A DNA stretch of 64,000 nt from Sycobia sp. Sy_11 (GCA_018907035.1 JACCIC010000022.1:4707001-4771000); one strand, 5' to 3'; positions 24,379-36,441 are shown, counted from the first letter of the stretch. Made by a program: numbers and translations. The notes: generated from the sequence alone by a model not told the origin.

Positions 24379-24673
24379 TATTTAAATACATGTTTGAAAT
24401 TATATTTTTGAAGTAACTAGTTGTAACAGATTAACGTTTGACAGCGTTTAGATCTTCCATTACCTTTTCATATAGCCGCATATTAAAATGTAAATGATTA
24501 TCATACATTTCATATTTATCATATAATATACATGTAATTTTATCAACGTTGATATTTAAATAAACATATTAAGTTAAATATATAAATATTTTTATTGAAT
24601 TTAAAAATAATTTTTTTAAAGATTCATCATTTGTTCACTAATTTAAATTTGTAAAACAATAATATAAAAATCG

Positions 24674-25350
24674 TTACTGTTCTAGTAATTGATGTAGTTC
24701 ACTATTTTTGGATCGTTCAATTTGATTTAAAATTAATTTTAATTCTTTTATTCTGCTTGAAATAATTTTTAAATCATTTTTGTATGTTGTACCCTGAATT
24801 TTATTTTCTAAACAATCATTAAAATCATTTAAAAGTTGTTGTTGTTCATCTGTTCTTTGTGGTTTTTCAAAATATTGGACTGCTCTTTTTTGTACATGGG
24901 CTGTCTAAAAAAAATTATAAGAAAATTAATAATCAAGAATATTTTTTATACATACCTGTTCATATATTCATGTCAAGTAATTTGAAAATTTTATAAAATA
25001 TCTAATTTAAATAGATTGCTTATAATGTACATATTGTTATATATGTTATCTGTAATAATTATTTTTAATTTAGGTGTATAATAATAATTTCAATTTATAT
25101 TGAAAAATTTAAATACAATGTTATATTAAACTCTTTTAGTAACAAATTTATACCTTTATTGTAGTAATTGATTCTAAATGCTTTTCTAACTGTTTTGCAC
25201 AGCGCGTAGAATAACGTTCACGTGTTGAACAAATTTGGAAAACAACATCTTCACATTCTTGTTCTAAAGAATGATTTTCACTAGCTATAATAAAATAATT
25301 AGTTAGCAATCATTTCTATAAATATTGTAAATGTAAGATTACTTACTCAT
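24674..25350 (-). CDS. Small helical (coiled-coil-like) protein, 121 residues, 3 exons
   Basis: Exons on the minus strand are 25350-25347 (only ATG plus one base), 25284-25154 and 24904-24674. Donors are GTAAGT and GTATAA and acceptors TTATAG and TTTTAG; phases match and the stop is TAA. The product begins MTSENHSLEQECEDVVFQ and is rich in Glu, Gln, Lys and Leu throughout. Heptad-like spacing (CAKQLEKHLESITTI; IISSRIKELKLILNQIE) suggests two helical segments joined near FEKPQRTDEQQ. It has no signal peptide or membrane segment. I do not recognise the family with confidence; small subunits of kinetochore or vesicle-coat complexes look like this. The gene converges with the 890-residue gene (557 bases between stops). 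AATAAA on this strand lies near 24596-24591. Confidence 0.75.
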
Positions 25351-26525
25351 TATACGATATATTATTTTTTAAATAAATGGATGTAAATCTTAACTCGTAA
25401 AATTCTAAATTAAAAATGTCTCCACAATATTTACACCAGATTTACACATTGCGTCTTGTGTGTAAACACTTTCGGAGGTTCGAACCAGAACGGTTACAAT
25501 TAAACACGCTCAAACTATAATAAGCAACGAAGATAGACTTTTGCATATAGGCACCAATAGGCACCATACTTAACCATACGCAGTGACACTAGCGCTCAAG
25601 GTGTCAAGCTATATAACTTCAGAATAAGTCGGATTCTATAAAATCAACAATGAGAAATGATATAAATTGATATAAATAATATGAAAGTTAAATATTCAAA
25701 AATATCTATTCCTAAGATATTTATTTATTATTGTACATATTTTAAAAGAGCCTAGACCAAAACTACTCTACTTTTTTTGTTCAAATAAGTCGAAAAAATA
25801 GTAAAACTTTCCGATTTCCCATAAGAACTTGTGTTAAATTAAAATAACTATAAAACTTTTGAAATATCCCATGAACCTTTTTGAAAATTTGTTTAGATGC
25901 TTTTTTCCGTTTTATTAACATGTCAAATTTTGAAGGACTTAGGATCATTTTCGTTAAACTGTGATAATTGATATCTGCTGATACCTGCTGAAACGTATAG
26001 TCGTTCACACGCGAAATCAACTCGACATCGCCACCTGTCTCATGAGGTAAAAACTAGTACAAACTATACGGTCGTACTAGGTTGTACCTCGTTGTACAAT
26101 GTACTAGGTATATACCAGCAATTATTTCTTTAATGACGACGAATATATATATAGCTTGCTTAAAGCCATAAATATAATAATAAATGTTTCGATATATTTA
26201 CTGCTCTAGATTATATGAAAATACAATATGGGTTTTTCAAATATATGAACACAAAGAAATAATCTGAGTTCTTTTTTCTTTGGATTCATAAGCTTGAGAT
26301 TGAGACAGATTAAATTTAACAAAATCTGAGAATACAGTCAACCTAATAAATTTTTATGCTCTTGTTTGTTATATTATATAGTATTTAAGATGTACATATT
26401 ATATTATATTATAAATTAGTAATAAAGTAAATTACTTCTTTTAATTGATTTATTATTTCTTGAAAAAATATAAATACTTTATACAAAATATACAAAATAT
26501 TAGTTAAATATATTCTGTTGATTAA
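25351..26525. other. Spacer between the small helical gene and RMI1
   Basis: No gene supported. The part near 25440-25620 is less AT-rich and probably holds the promoter of the minus-strand small gene. The 79-codon open frame at 25781-26020 (-) has no recognisable motif and no partner exon. The spacer ends with the 3' side of RMI1 (TTTATT near 26444 = AATAAA on the minus strand). Confidence 0.5.
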
Positions 26526-29500
26526 TTATTCATCTTCTCTTTTTAACGCTTTCACTTTTGAATCTATTTCTTTTATTTGTTCATCAGTTAAATCTTCAGT
26601 ATTTATAACTAAAGCCTTCTTTGTTTTCTGGAACTCTATTTCCATAAGTGCATCCATAAATCTAAAAGCCTGCTGAGCTTTATTTAAATTCTGTAAAATA
26701 ATATAAATAGATTCATACTAATAAATTTCTAATAAATGTAGACATTAAAGAATAATTACATCTCTAAGCTGGTCTTTAATCATAGGATTAGTTTTGCTTT
26801 CTCTTCTTTTTTTACTGAATTCTTGAGGAGTATATCCAATAATTTTTTCTAATACCTGTTTAAAATTAATTTATAATTATTTTTAGGTATACAATATAAT
26901 AATATATATTTACCTTTGAAGAAAAAACGACGTCCAAACTTGCAGTATCATCTGTAATCGTTCCATCTAAATGAAAATAAGAACCACTCTCACCTTTTAA
27001 TAAATTTAATTTAATAACTTTTACAACCCTTCCTCTCACTATTCTACGTATGCATTCATCTTGCAATGGTTCTTCTAATACATCACATAAAAATTCACAA
27101 ATTTGTATACAGTTCTCACTTATATCTGAAAATGATTTACTCCTAGTAGATGTCGTTGGACTTTGCAAACAACGAACTTTATGTGCATTTGTGATAGGTG
27201 ACAAAGAACTCTGTAAATAATGTAAAAAATAGTATTTGGATATAATTAATATAAATAAATTTTTAAAAGGTCTAACTATTCAAGCGCCCAAGATTTATTC
27301 CTCATTATATTAAAATTTTTGGAAACATTTTTTAAATATCTAATTGTTTTTACATTGGCAGAAAACGAACTTGGAAAAATTTCTGGTGTAATATCTTGTC
27401 AAAAAAAATTATAGAATGTTAATGAATTAGTTGCTTTTACTCACAGATGGTCTTTTCCCTGTACTACTTTGTTTATTAGAACTATAATTTGCTTGGTTAT
27501 TGGGCTTATCTGGAGAAGTAGTGTATATTTTTTCAATTCTTGGTTTTTCAACAATCACTTTTTGCTTACTAATCAACATTTTCTTACAGTCAATATCTTT
27601 TTGTAATTCATATTCCATATCAAATTTATTGTCAAGTTGATTTTCTAAGCTTTCTGATACTTTGTAATCTTTCAATTTTGTTTCGCATATTAAACTTGAG
27701 GAATTACTATTATTAGTATTTTTGTAAGGAATATGATCCATGTTAAAATGATCCTTTCTTATCTTTAAAGATCTAGTAGAAGATACTTGACTAGATTCTG
27801 AATTACTTTTACTGCTTTTATTAAAAAAATTCTCAATACTATCATTCCTTATATCAAAGTCATCAAAATCAAAATTGTCATCTGGAAATTCATCAAATTT
27901 GTTTACTATGGATTTAATATTATCCTTGGATTTTAAAGGTGATGGAAATTTATCCATCAATATTTTACTTGAAGATGGTTTATTAGATAATTTTGATTTT
28001 AGTTTTGGTGAATGCTGTTGGACTTGTATTGTATTAAAAACAGAATTTTGTGTCTCAACTATATCATGTATATTATTTTCCATGAGAAAATCTTCAGTAT
28101 TTTGATTCTTATTTATACTTAATGAGCATGCATCTTTATCATTAAAAGATTTATATTGTACTGTAGAATCAGATGAAAACTTATCAAGGGCGTTTTCATC
28201 AATCATTTCTAAAAATGAATCATCGTCATTTTCAAATTGACTCAAATTATTGTGAACACTATTGGAGGCATTTTTTTGTTCTGTTCTATTATTATAATTA
28301 TTTCTAGAATCTCCAAAATTAGAACTAGCTGCGTTGGTAAATTTATTAGTAGAAGGTATGCTTTGTTCATTGTTCTTATTAACAGACTGGAAAAATTCAT
28401 TTGAATTACTTTTTTGGACAACTATGTTTGATTTATTACTGTTATTAGAATTTTGCTGCTGAATTTGCTTATCAATTTGATCTATTGCTTCTGAATCTAA
28501 ATCAAAATCATCTTCCATCTGATTTATCTTTTGTGTATTTTGACTATTTTCAGATTGTTTATTATTATCATTATATGGATCTGGATTTTCTTCTAAATTT
28601 CTGTAAATTCAAAATATATTAATACTATTTAAAATTAAAATATAATTACTTGAGCAATGTAATTACATATTGTTTTTAAAATTTAATTAGATTTATATCT
28701 TACAAAGCTCTGGCAAAAATATTTTCTACCGCATTCGGAATAAGTAAATTTTCAACTTCTCCACCAATTTCTGCAAAATTCTTTTCTTCTAATAATATAA
28801 CACCTTTTCTACAAATAACTGGTCCTTTAATCATAATTTTAAATCCAGGATATAAGTTATTCTGAAATAAAAGGATAAGTCAAATGATATAATAAAATAA
28901 ATTTTCAAGAATTAAAATTTTTTGTTACTTTCAAAAATTTTATTGGTTTATATTCAATTGCTAAAATATCTTGTATTCCATCAGTTAAAAATAACTGTAA
29001 CATTCTTTTGGATTTTGGCTCCCATATTTGAGATTTATCTTCTTGAAGAGCATTTTCGAATTCTGTTGCTTCAATATTTTCAGAAGAGACATTTCTGATT
29101 TTTTCAAGTTGCTTGTATTTAGACGTTGATATATCATAGATCTTGTCCATCTAGCAATGAAACATTATCAAATCATGTAAATTAATTAGTTTTAAATAAC
29201 TTATAAAAAATGCAAACCTGTAGAATATATTTTCCAGAAAGCAATGTACATTTTTGCTTAGTTAAGTTAGGAGGTAGACATCCTTTTTCATTATTTATTT
29301 CTCTTAAATCACACAAAAGCCATTGATTAGTGACAAAAGTAATTATGTCTTCATGTGTCGACTGTGAATAAAAAGAATAGAAATTTTTATTTTGTATGAA
29401 TTACTTATAAATGTAATAAGCTCATTTATTTATCAATTTTCATTTAACTTACATTTTCATGATCGTTTAAATAATATTCAATGCAATCTGTTAACCAAGA

Positions 29501-29566
29501 ATCATTCATTGTATAAAACTGCTTAGCTAGCGAGTTTTTTACTTGGTCAATCAGAGTACGATTCAT
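26526..29566 (-). CDS. RMI1: RecQ-mediated genome instability protein 1 (8 exons)
   Basis: RMI1 is the OB-fold partner of BLM helicase and topoisomerase IIIalpha in the nuclear complex that dissolves double Holliday junctions. Minus-strand exons are 29566-29453, 29361-29218, 29150-28929, 28861-28704, 28600-27445, 27210-26914, 26855-26760 and 26690-26526; phases match over 783 residues. Exons 1-2 give the N-terminal helical domain (DSWLTDCIEYYL, FVTNQWLLCDLRE). Exons 3-4 give OB1 (MLQLFLTDGIQDILAIEYKP, PGFKIMIKGPVICRKGVILL, IGGEVENLL). Exon 5 is a 385-residue Asn/Ser/Asp-rich linker. Exons 6-8 give OB2 (RGRVVKVIKLNLLKGESG, DGTITDDTASLDVVFS, EKIIGYTPQEF), the domain that pairs with RMI2 in vertebrates. 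Length exceeds human RMI1 (625) because of the linker. Confidence 0.93.
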
Positions 29567-30510
29567 TGTTTTCTTTTTTTAAATTCACGTTTTAATATTA
29601 ATACGTAACATTATTTTAAAAGTGTAGATATATATTGTTAAGTATACTTATATTATATGTTAACATATTATATAAATAACAAATTAGTTTATCTGAAGTT
29701 GAATATCCTAATTTAGAACGAAACCAACTGACAAACTGTTTATGGAGCGCGCTCTACGCGCTTTATAAATTTGGCGTCTAATCCGTCTGCTATACCGAGA
29801 ATCCTGGGGTGGTCCTGATCACTGTCGTCTTGTCCTCAATCCTGACTCCTGGTCTGACTCCTAAATCTTCCGTACTCTTTTCAGCCAAAAGTGGTTCAGT
29901 GGTTTCCATGTGGTATCCTGGAATCATCACGTATCAATAGTTATCAATGGTATCATCAGGTATCATCATTAACATATCAGGCATCAGCTCAGTGTAAATA
30001 TATATATGTTAATGTCTGCCAGTTCTCAACCTCATGCCATGCTTAGGGATGCTCACGGCCACGGTCGTATACACAGGTCTAGAAACTCCGATGGTGGAGG
30101 ATGGGTGGGGGTAGGCCGCTTAGTTACCAATGTTGTAATTTATATTGTCGCCACAAAACAGCGTGCTCTGCAATCGGATAAAGTAGACTGAGCATGCGCA
30201 GTACCACGGTTTACGATCACTTATACTAAATCAAGTAGCGCGAAATATAAAAAATTAATGTAAAATAAAATAAACTTAAAGCAACATAATTACTTTATTA
30301 GTTAGTACTTATTTATCGAAGTACCAAGTTATAATGAATTATATCCAGTATAATGATCATATGAATTGAATGTTTACAAAATAATCAATCCTTAATTTTT
30401 AAATCTTTTAATAAGGAAGAAATAAGCATAATGTTTATATAAGCATAACTAACCCTACTTATTTGTTTGAAGTGATCATTATAGGAAAAATGGTTCGAAT
30501 ATCAGACCAG
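29567..30510. other. RMI1 upstream region and intergenic DNA
   Basis: It contains the RMI1 promoter side, a GC-richer part (29730-30200) with repeated GGTATCAT-type words (29925-29985), and AT-rich DNA after 30230. The 61-codon frame at 30006-30191 has no recognisable product. Confidence 0.5.
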
Positions 30511-30800
30511 ACGTGAATCCGTAATTTTTCATCACGATAACGCTCGGCCACATATTGCGGCTTCGGTCAAAAACTATTTGGAGATTAGTTGATAGAAAAT
30601 TTTGTTTCACCCGCCTTACAGTCAAGACTTGGGACCATCTTGACTACCACCTGTTTTGATCAAAGCAGATCTCGCTCTTACGAGAATACGCTTCAGTTCT
30701 GATTTTGACAGATTAAAAATTAAAACTAATAATAATAAGTCTCATTATTGAAGAGAAAGGAGAAATTGTGATTAGGATCTTCTACAAAACATTAATAAAG
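30510..30800 (+). mobile_element. Mariner transposase relic
   Basis: Only the catalytic middle remains. FHHDNARPHIAASVKNYLE (near 30520-30580) carries the second catalytic Asp, followed by HPPYSQDLGPS (near 30608-30640) and a broken DYHLF region. In-frame stops occur after YLEIS and near the third Asp. Both TIRs and the N-terminus are absent. It differs clearly from the two copies at 3.2 and 33 kb and is closer in wording to the copy at 60.5 kb. Confidence 0.75.
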
Positions 30801-30850
30801 GCAATTTTATATTCAAAATGCAAGTTAAATTTATTCTTATTAAACTAAAT

Positions 30851-31380
30851 GGCATAAAAAACCTCCACTCAGAGAGTGGAGGAAAAAGCCGTACAATAAT
30901 TTAAATAAATAGTAATGCTTATTTAAATGATCATTTAAATTGAAGGTATCTTAGAACTAAATCTTACCACTAATAAGCTAATTCGAATTCTCTTGAAAAG
31001 ATCTCTATACCAGCCTCGTCAGGCTGTAGAATCCTGAAGGTCGGCACTGTTGGCCAAAAATAATCACGCTCGGGGCCCTCGCGCCCGTAATCGAGGTGAT
31101 GAGTCTCTGGCGACTCCACACAAAACTCCTTCAGCTTAAAAACCACACTCAGGCACTCGCGCCCTTAGTTGAGGTGGTGAGTCGCAGGCGACTCCACAAC
31201 ACACACCTTCAGGTCTAAAATAATAGACGATCGATTCAAGAAGTACGTCCACGTTTTATACAGACGAAAAGGCACTTTTCTCTTTAACGGCTCGCGCTCG
31301 AATGAAAATAAAAATACAAAAAGGTTTTACATTGCACCGGCGCCCCTCCACTCACTGTGTAACATAAACAATCCTATCCG
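30851..31380 (-). repeat. LTR-like remnant with stem-loop module
   Basis: It holds, on the minus strand, a stem-loop almost identical to the one at 38-77 (stem CCTCCACTC/GAGTGGAGG, 30862-30870 and 30874-30882, bounded by GGC/GCC) with AATAAA just after it. Upstream on that strand is a tandem-duplicated GC-richer block (31079-31215). Base composition differs sharply from the surrounding DNA. Likely a solo LTR, but terminal TG/CA and a target duplication could not be fixed. Confidence 0.5.
31079..31215. repeat. 78-bp tandem duplication in LTR-like DNA
   Basis: Two copies start TCGCGCCC at 31079 and 31157. Both contain a GAGGTGRTGAGTC word and GGCGACTCCACA, and end near CCTTCAG. They differ at several positions, so the duplication is not recent. 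Confidence 0.75.
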
Positions 31381-32454
31381 GTTACAATGCCTAAATCAAG
31401 TGGTCATATATATCGTATGCCGAACTATAAAAGAATATAATATAATTTACCATACAATATATACTCACATATATACATGTAAACACATATACATACATAC
31501 ATACATACATACATACATACGTACATACATACATACATACATATATACATACATACACACATATACAGTACATATATACACACATACATACACATAGTAT
31601 AACTAACGCGAACAAGTTCAATAGAGGGAATATAACATTGGCTCGATATGTTTTTAGGCTCGAAAGACGAAAAATTTTCTTGGTCCGGAATTCATAAATT
31701 AGCAGAAAGATGTGAAAAAATTATAGCTTCCTATGGACGATAAATTGAATAAAACATGTGTAACCATGATTTCTTAATCAAATCTCATATTTTGGAAAAA
31801 ACGCTGGAAGCTTAATTGTATATCCAAAAGGTATTTATAAAATAGAAAATATAGGTAGCCAACTAATGGCAAAAATGAGATACAAGATTTAAATTTTTTG
31901 GTGAAAAAATGTTACAAAATCAACAAGACCACAGGCCATTCCTATACACATTTATAGAGAGAACCTTCTTGTAAAGTTCTATCTCTCTCTAAATTTTGTG
32001 CGCTGTAAGTCTTCAATTGAAATTTTTAATGCAAACAATTTTCTTTTAAACTAAATAAATATATTTGAAGTTTCAAGAAAATATTTTTATATTTAAGAAA
32101 ATATATAACAGAATTCTATTTTTATCTACTTAATTTAAGTCAATATAAAATACTTAAATGTTAAGTAATTTGTTTCTTTTTAACTTAATTTTCAAAAATG
32201 GGATTTCTAATATTAAGTAAAATTCTTATTAATTTTGAATAAATATTGTTTAATTCAAGAAATTGTTTTCTTATTATAAGTACATTTTTTAATCAAAAAA
32301 ATTATGAATTTTAGGTATATATTTGTTTAAATTAAAAAATATTTGCTGCAGTAAAATAAATATTTTGGTAATTCAATGAATTGTTTTTTTAATAAAAAAA
32401 ATTTTTTGAGTCTGAAAAATTTGTTATCATTGTTACAATATTTCTGTAATTCAT
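31381..32454. other. AT-rich stretch with a (CATA)n repeat
   Basis: No gene supported. The part 31486-31560 is a CATA/TACA tetranucleotide repeat, and open Tyr/Ile/His or Val/Cys/Met frames over it are artefacts. The remainder is AT-rich with no element ends. Confidence 0.6.
31486..31560 (+). repeat. (CATA)n microsatellite
   Basis: CATA/TACA tetranucleotide repeat with a few interruptions. Confidence 0.9.
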
Positions 32455-32952
32455 TTGTCTAGGACATTTAATTTCCCTATGATATTGCTGCGATAGACCT
32501 TGTAATATAACAGTAATATCTTAACAAAATCGCTATCATTAAATATTACAGACAAATAGATCGCAACAATATTGGACGATTTATTATTGGTAGTCATTTT
32601 CCACAATTATTGAATATGTAGCAGTGATTATTCTGAGATATTTTCAGAACATTGATGAAATGATAGTAATATTGTAATAAATGAAGCGATATTCTTGTGA
32701 CATTGTTGCCCTGCATATTACGGTTCAATATTCCTGTGACATTACTGCGATATGGCCTATTGATATATCACAGTGCAATATTACTGTGACATTGGTCCAA
32801 CATTGCTCTGTATTATATCACGACATAATATTACTATGGAATTGCTGCGGCATTGCCTTGTAATATATCACGGTGAAATATTGTTGTAATACCATAGCAA
32901 TATTGTAATATCGTGGTAATATTGCTGAGATGTTGCAGTATTGCTGTGACAG
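32455..32952. repeat. Diverged repeat array (ATATTACTGTGACATTGCTGC type)
   Basis: Words such as AATATT-CTGTGACATT, TTGCTGCGATA and CCTTGTAATATATCACGGT recur in the same order at roughly 50-60-base intervals across 500 bases. Copies are strongly diverged. The mariner element at 32957 is inserted at the right edge. No coding frame is supported. Confidence 0.65.
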
Positions 32953-32956
32953 ATTA

Positions 32957-34123
32957 GGTTGTCAAATATCTCCCTTCCGCCTTTTTATCCCATGAATTTT
33001 GCGGCTATGTTCAAAGCGCTATAGAGCTCGTATCTGGCAATACTATACATCATTTGAAAGGTCTTGCTATGTTAAAGTTTTTCTTCGTCAAAGGCAAATC
33101 CGCTAGAGAAACGTTTCGTGAGATTAATGGTATTTTGGGTGGATGGCACGCTATCACTTCGAACCGCAGAGGAATGGTTTCGATGATTCAGAGCCGGTGA
33201 AAAAGACACCGTGAATAAGTCAGTCGGCGGAAGACCTGTGACGACGAATACCGATCAAATCATGGAATTTATCAAGTTAAACCGGCATGTGGCATCTCGT
33301 GATGTCGCCTAGGAGATGAGAGTTAGTCACCAAATCATTTTAAACCATCTGCAGAAGGCTGGATACAAAAAAAGTTTGATGTTTGGATGCCACATAATTT
33401 GACGCAAAAAAACCTTCTGGACCGAATCAACGCCTGCGATGTGCTGTTGAAACGGAACGAACTCGACTCATTTTTGAACCGGATGGTGACTGGCGACGAA
33501 AAATGGATTACATACGATAATATCAAGCGAAAACGGTCGTGGTCCAAGGCCGGTGGACCGTCCGAAACGGTGGCCAAGCCGGGATTGACGGCCAGGAAGG
33601 TTTTGCTGTGTGTTTGGTGGGATTGGAAGGGAATCATCCACTATGAGGTGCTCCCATATGGCCAGACGCTTAATTCTAACATCTACTGTGAACAACTGGA
33701 GCGCTTGAAGCAGGCTATCGACCAGAAGCGTCCACAATTGGCCAACAGGAAGGGTGTAGTGTTCCACCAGGACAACGCCAGACCACACAGTTCGTTGATG
33801 ACTCGTCAGAAGCTACGGGAGTTCGGATTGGAGGTTTTATCGCATCCAACATATAGCCCGGACATAGCGCCAAGTGATTACCACCTGTTTCTGTCCATGT
33901 CGAACGCCCTTGGTGGTGTAAAGTTGGATTCAAAAGAGGCTTGTGAAAAGTGGTTGTCCGAGTTCTTCGCAAATAAGGAGAGGGGTATTATGAAGTTGCC
34001 GTCTAGATGGAAACAGATTATCGAACAAAACGGCGCATATTTGAAGTAAATCCGACCACTGTAACAGTTTTTATAAAGCATTGAATGAAGAGCAAAAAAA
34101 CGGAAGGGAGATATTTGACAACC
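32957..34123 (+). mobile_element. Mariner element with both TIRs
   Basis: The terminal inverted repeats start GGTTGTCAAATATCTCCC after TA (32955-32956) and end in the complement before TA (34124-34125), about 26 bp and matching apart from the inner end. The length of about 1.17 kb is short of the usual 1.25-1.3 kb. It is the same family as the truncated copy at 3.2-4.1 kb. The transposase is broken in its N-terminal half, but its catalytic half is one open frame. Confidence 0.93.
33069..34049 (+). pseudogene. Mariner transposase, N-terminal half broken, catalytic half open
   Basis: The N-terminal DNA-binding part is legible (MLKFFFVKGKSARETFREIN near 33069) but carries frameshifts and a TAG (near 33310, in the helix-turn-helix before SHQ). 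From 33387 a 220-codon frame is intact to the stop at 34047-34049. It holds all three catalytic positions: TGDEKWITYD, HQDNARPH and APSDYHLF, with 34 residues between the last two Asp (D,D34D). The enzyme would cut and paste its own element in the nucleus, but without the DNA-binding half it should not be autonomous. Confidence 0.9.
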
Positions 34124-36421
34124 TAATATAATGCTATATATGGGTAATGATGTGATTTATACTTTTTCAATGGGATCAAACACTTGCATAGCCTGTAACC
34201 TTAAAATATCTAAAAAATTATTTGTTTTATATTTGCTATTAAAGTACGTATATATAATTACTATAGAATATATATTTTTATTATATGGGTTTTGAAACTG
34301 CAAAGCGTAAACAGTTCCATTTGTACAATTATTTTTATTTGTACATTATACTCTGTATCTTATGTATCACTATATTCCTGATAAATAAACACAATAATTA
34401 AACATAGTTTACGATATAATTTTTATATAATATAAATTTATTTTTATAAATTCTATATACCTTTGAATAAAATTTTTGAAGCCAATTGATTGATAATAAG
34501 TTATTTATAAATAGTGTAAATTTATTACGAAACATTATAGCTTCATATGGACTTGAACCGAGAAAACTTTTAAGTTATGATTTTGATAAGAACTGAATCA
34601 GCGATAACTAGTGGTCAGAATTTAGCGGGGCTGCACTCATTAGGTCATCGCAATTGGAAAGTGAAATGAGGGTGTGACTAAGAGTTTAAAAGGTAAAACA
34701 TTGCGGAAGCAATTCCAAGAGCTACGTAACGTTCATATGGAGCAATTGTATTTTTTTAACTTTGGATAACTTATGTGGTAAAATTACTTGAAAAAATTAT
34801 TTTCATAGAGGACTCAGCCAACTAAAAAATATTATTATGCTTGAAATTACGACAAAGCCATCACATTATCGTTTGATCGCAATTGTTTTATTATGATGTA
34901 TCGGCTGCAGGTCTTCTTTCTATTTATAAAACGGTCATTTGGTCTGGGGGAGGTGTAAAAACTTACTGATAATATGTCATCTGATTTATTTTCGTAACCA
35001 CTAACTGCAAAGGAGACATTGTAAGATCTGTTTATCAATTCTGCAAGTTCTGTAACCTTGATAATAATTAGTTTATAATTAAAAATAAATAAATAATATG
35101 CAAACTGCTATACCTTAATATGGTGTTTTAATATAAGGAAGCCAAAATCACAGACATAAAAAATATACATTGAATATTTATTTATGATAATACTAGGAAG
35201 GAATGTCTGTCCACGAGGATCAGCGTCAAAAGACTAACTACAACTGGTTAAAATTAAGTTCTGTAAGCTCTATTGAAATACGCTCATAAAATATCGTCAC
35301 AAAGGACATGGGATAACCAATAGAAATTCAAGTTATGTGTAAAATACGTGCGTTGCAGATGGTCCTACGTAAACAGATGTACCGTTAGCCGCAATAAAAC
35401 CCTTTGGGCGCGCATTACAGTAGATGCAATAAACTCTATCTCAACCAAGCACAACATGTATTACTTCTTATTTTTATTTATTAAGCTAAAAATCTAAATA
35501 AAGTATGACATAAATATGAAAAATTACTATGTTTATGGGTTATTCATTCTTTTCGCGATCAAAATGTTCTAGTAATCGGAGTTTTAAAATTTTTTATTAA
35601 ATATAGATGAAATAATCTATTTTTTTTCTATTTTATGGGCTCCAATTTTAAGAATCTCTAGTTATTATATTATGCAAATATTATATATTAAATTGATAAT
35701 AGATATTTTAGTTTATTGAATCTTGTCCAAGATCAACTATTCCAGATTTAATTATGATTATGACAATTTATTGATAAAGATATTAAAAATAATAATTGCT
35801 CAACAATATTCAGCCAAGAACAAAGTTGAACGATGGCAATACATTATAAGAAAAGAAGGGGTACAGGGCTTTATTATGACACGGTGGCAAGATAATTTAG
35901 AGGCACATTATCCATAATTAGTGTGCGCAAGGCATTTGGCGCTCTACTGCACCTTTCAAACTTTACGATATTACGCGTATAGATATACAAGAGCCCGCGC
36001 AGAAGACACATAATGCCACTTCCGAATTTCGGGTCCCACGTAATAACCGTGCACATATATATGAACACGCGCGAAAAAGTGTGAGAGAAAACGCCGTGGG
36101 GATTACTGCTTGGTTATTAGCTTGCTTCGCTCCACTCCTTTGATCTCGACCGCACCGTGCGTCACGTCACTGTCGCCGTGCTTACACCTGCCGACTTTTT
36201 CGCGCGTAAAGAAGGCGGTATCATGAAATTTTTTAACGAAAATTTTGCTTATTTTTACCTTATTACATCTCTTCGTTTTACTTATATGTGAGCAATTTCT
36301 TATATACACATATTGAATGTTAGTCTCTAAGTTTGTATAATCCTCTGAAAACGATAATCTACGATGGCATCTATGTGCCGAATTATGGGTCTTATATATC
36401 TTTGTATTCTTTAGTTTCGAA

Positions 36422-36441
36422 CGTTAATTTCGAAATTAACG
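36422..36441. repeat. Perfect 20-bp palindrome
   Basis: CGTTAATTTCGAAATTAACG is fully self-complementary. No flanking element ends were seen. Confidence 0.6.

Noticed and set aside
25470..25500. tRNA T-arm-like GGTTCGAACC
   Set aside because: No acceptor stem, D-arm or anticodon arm could be placed around it.
25781..26020. 79-codon minus-strand frame
   Set aside because: No motif, no splice partner that keeps a recognisable product, AT-driven residues.
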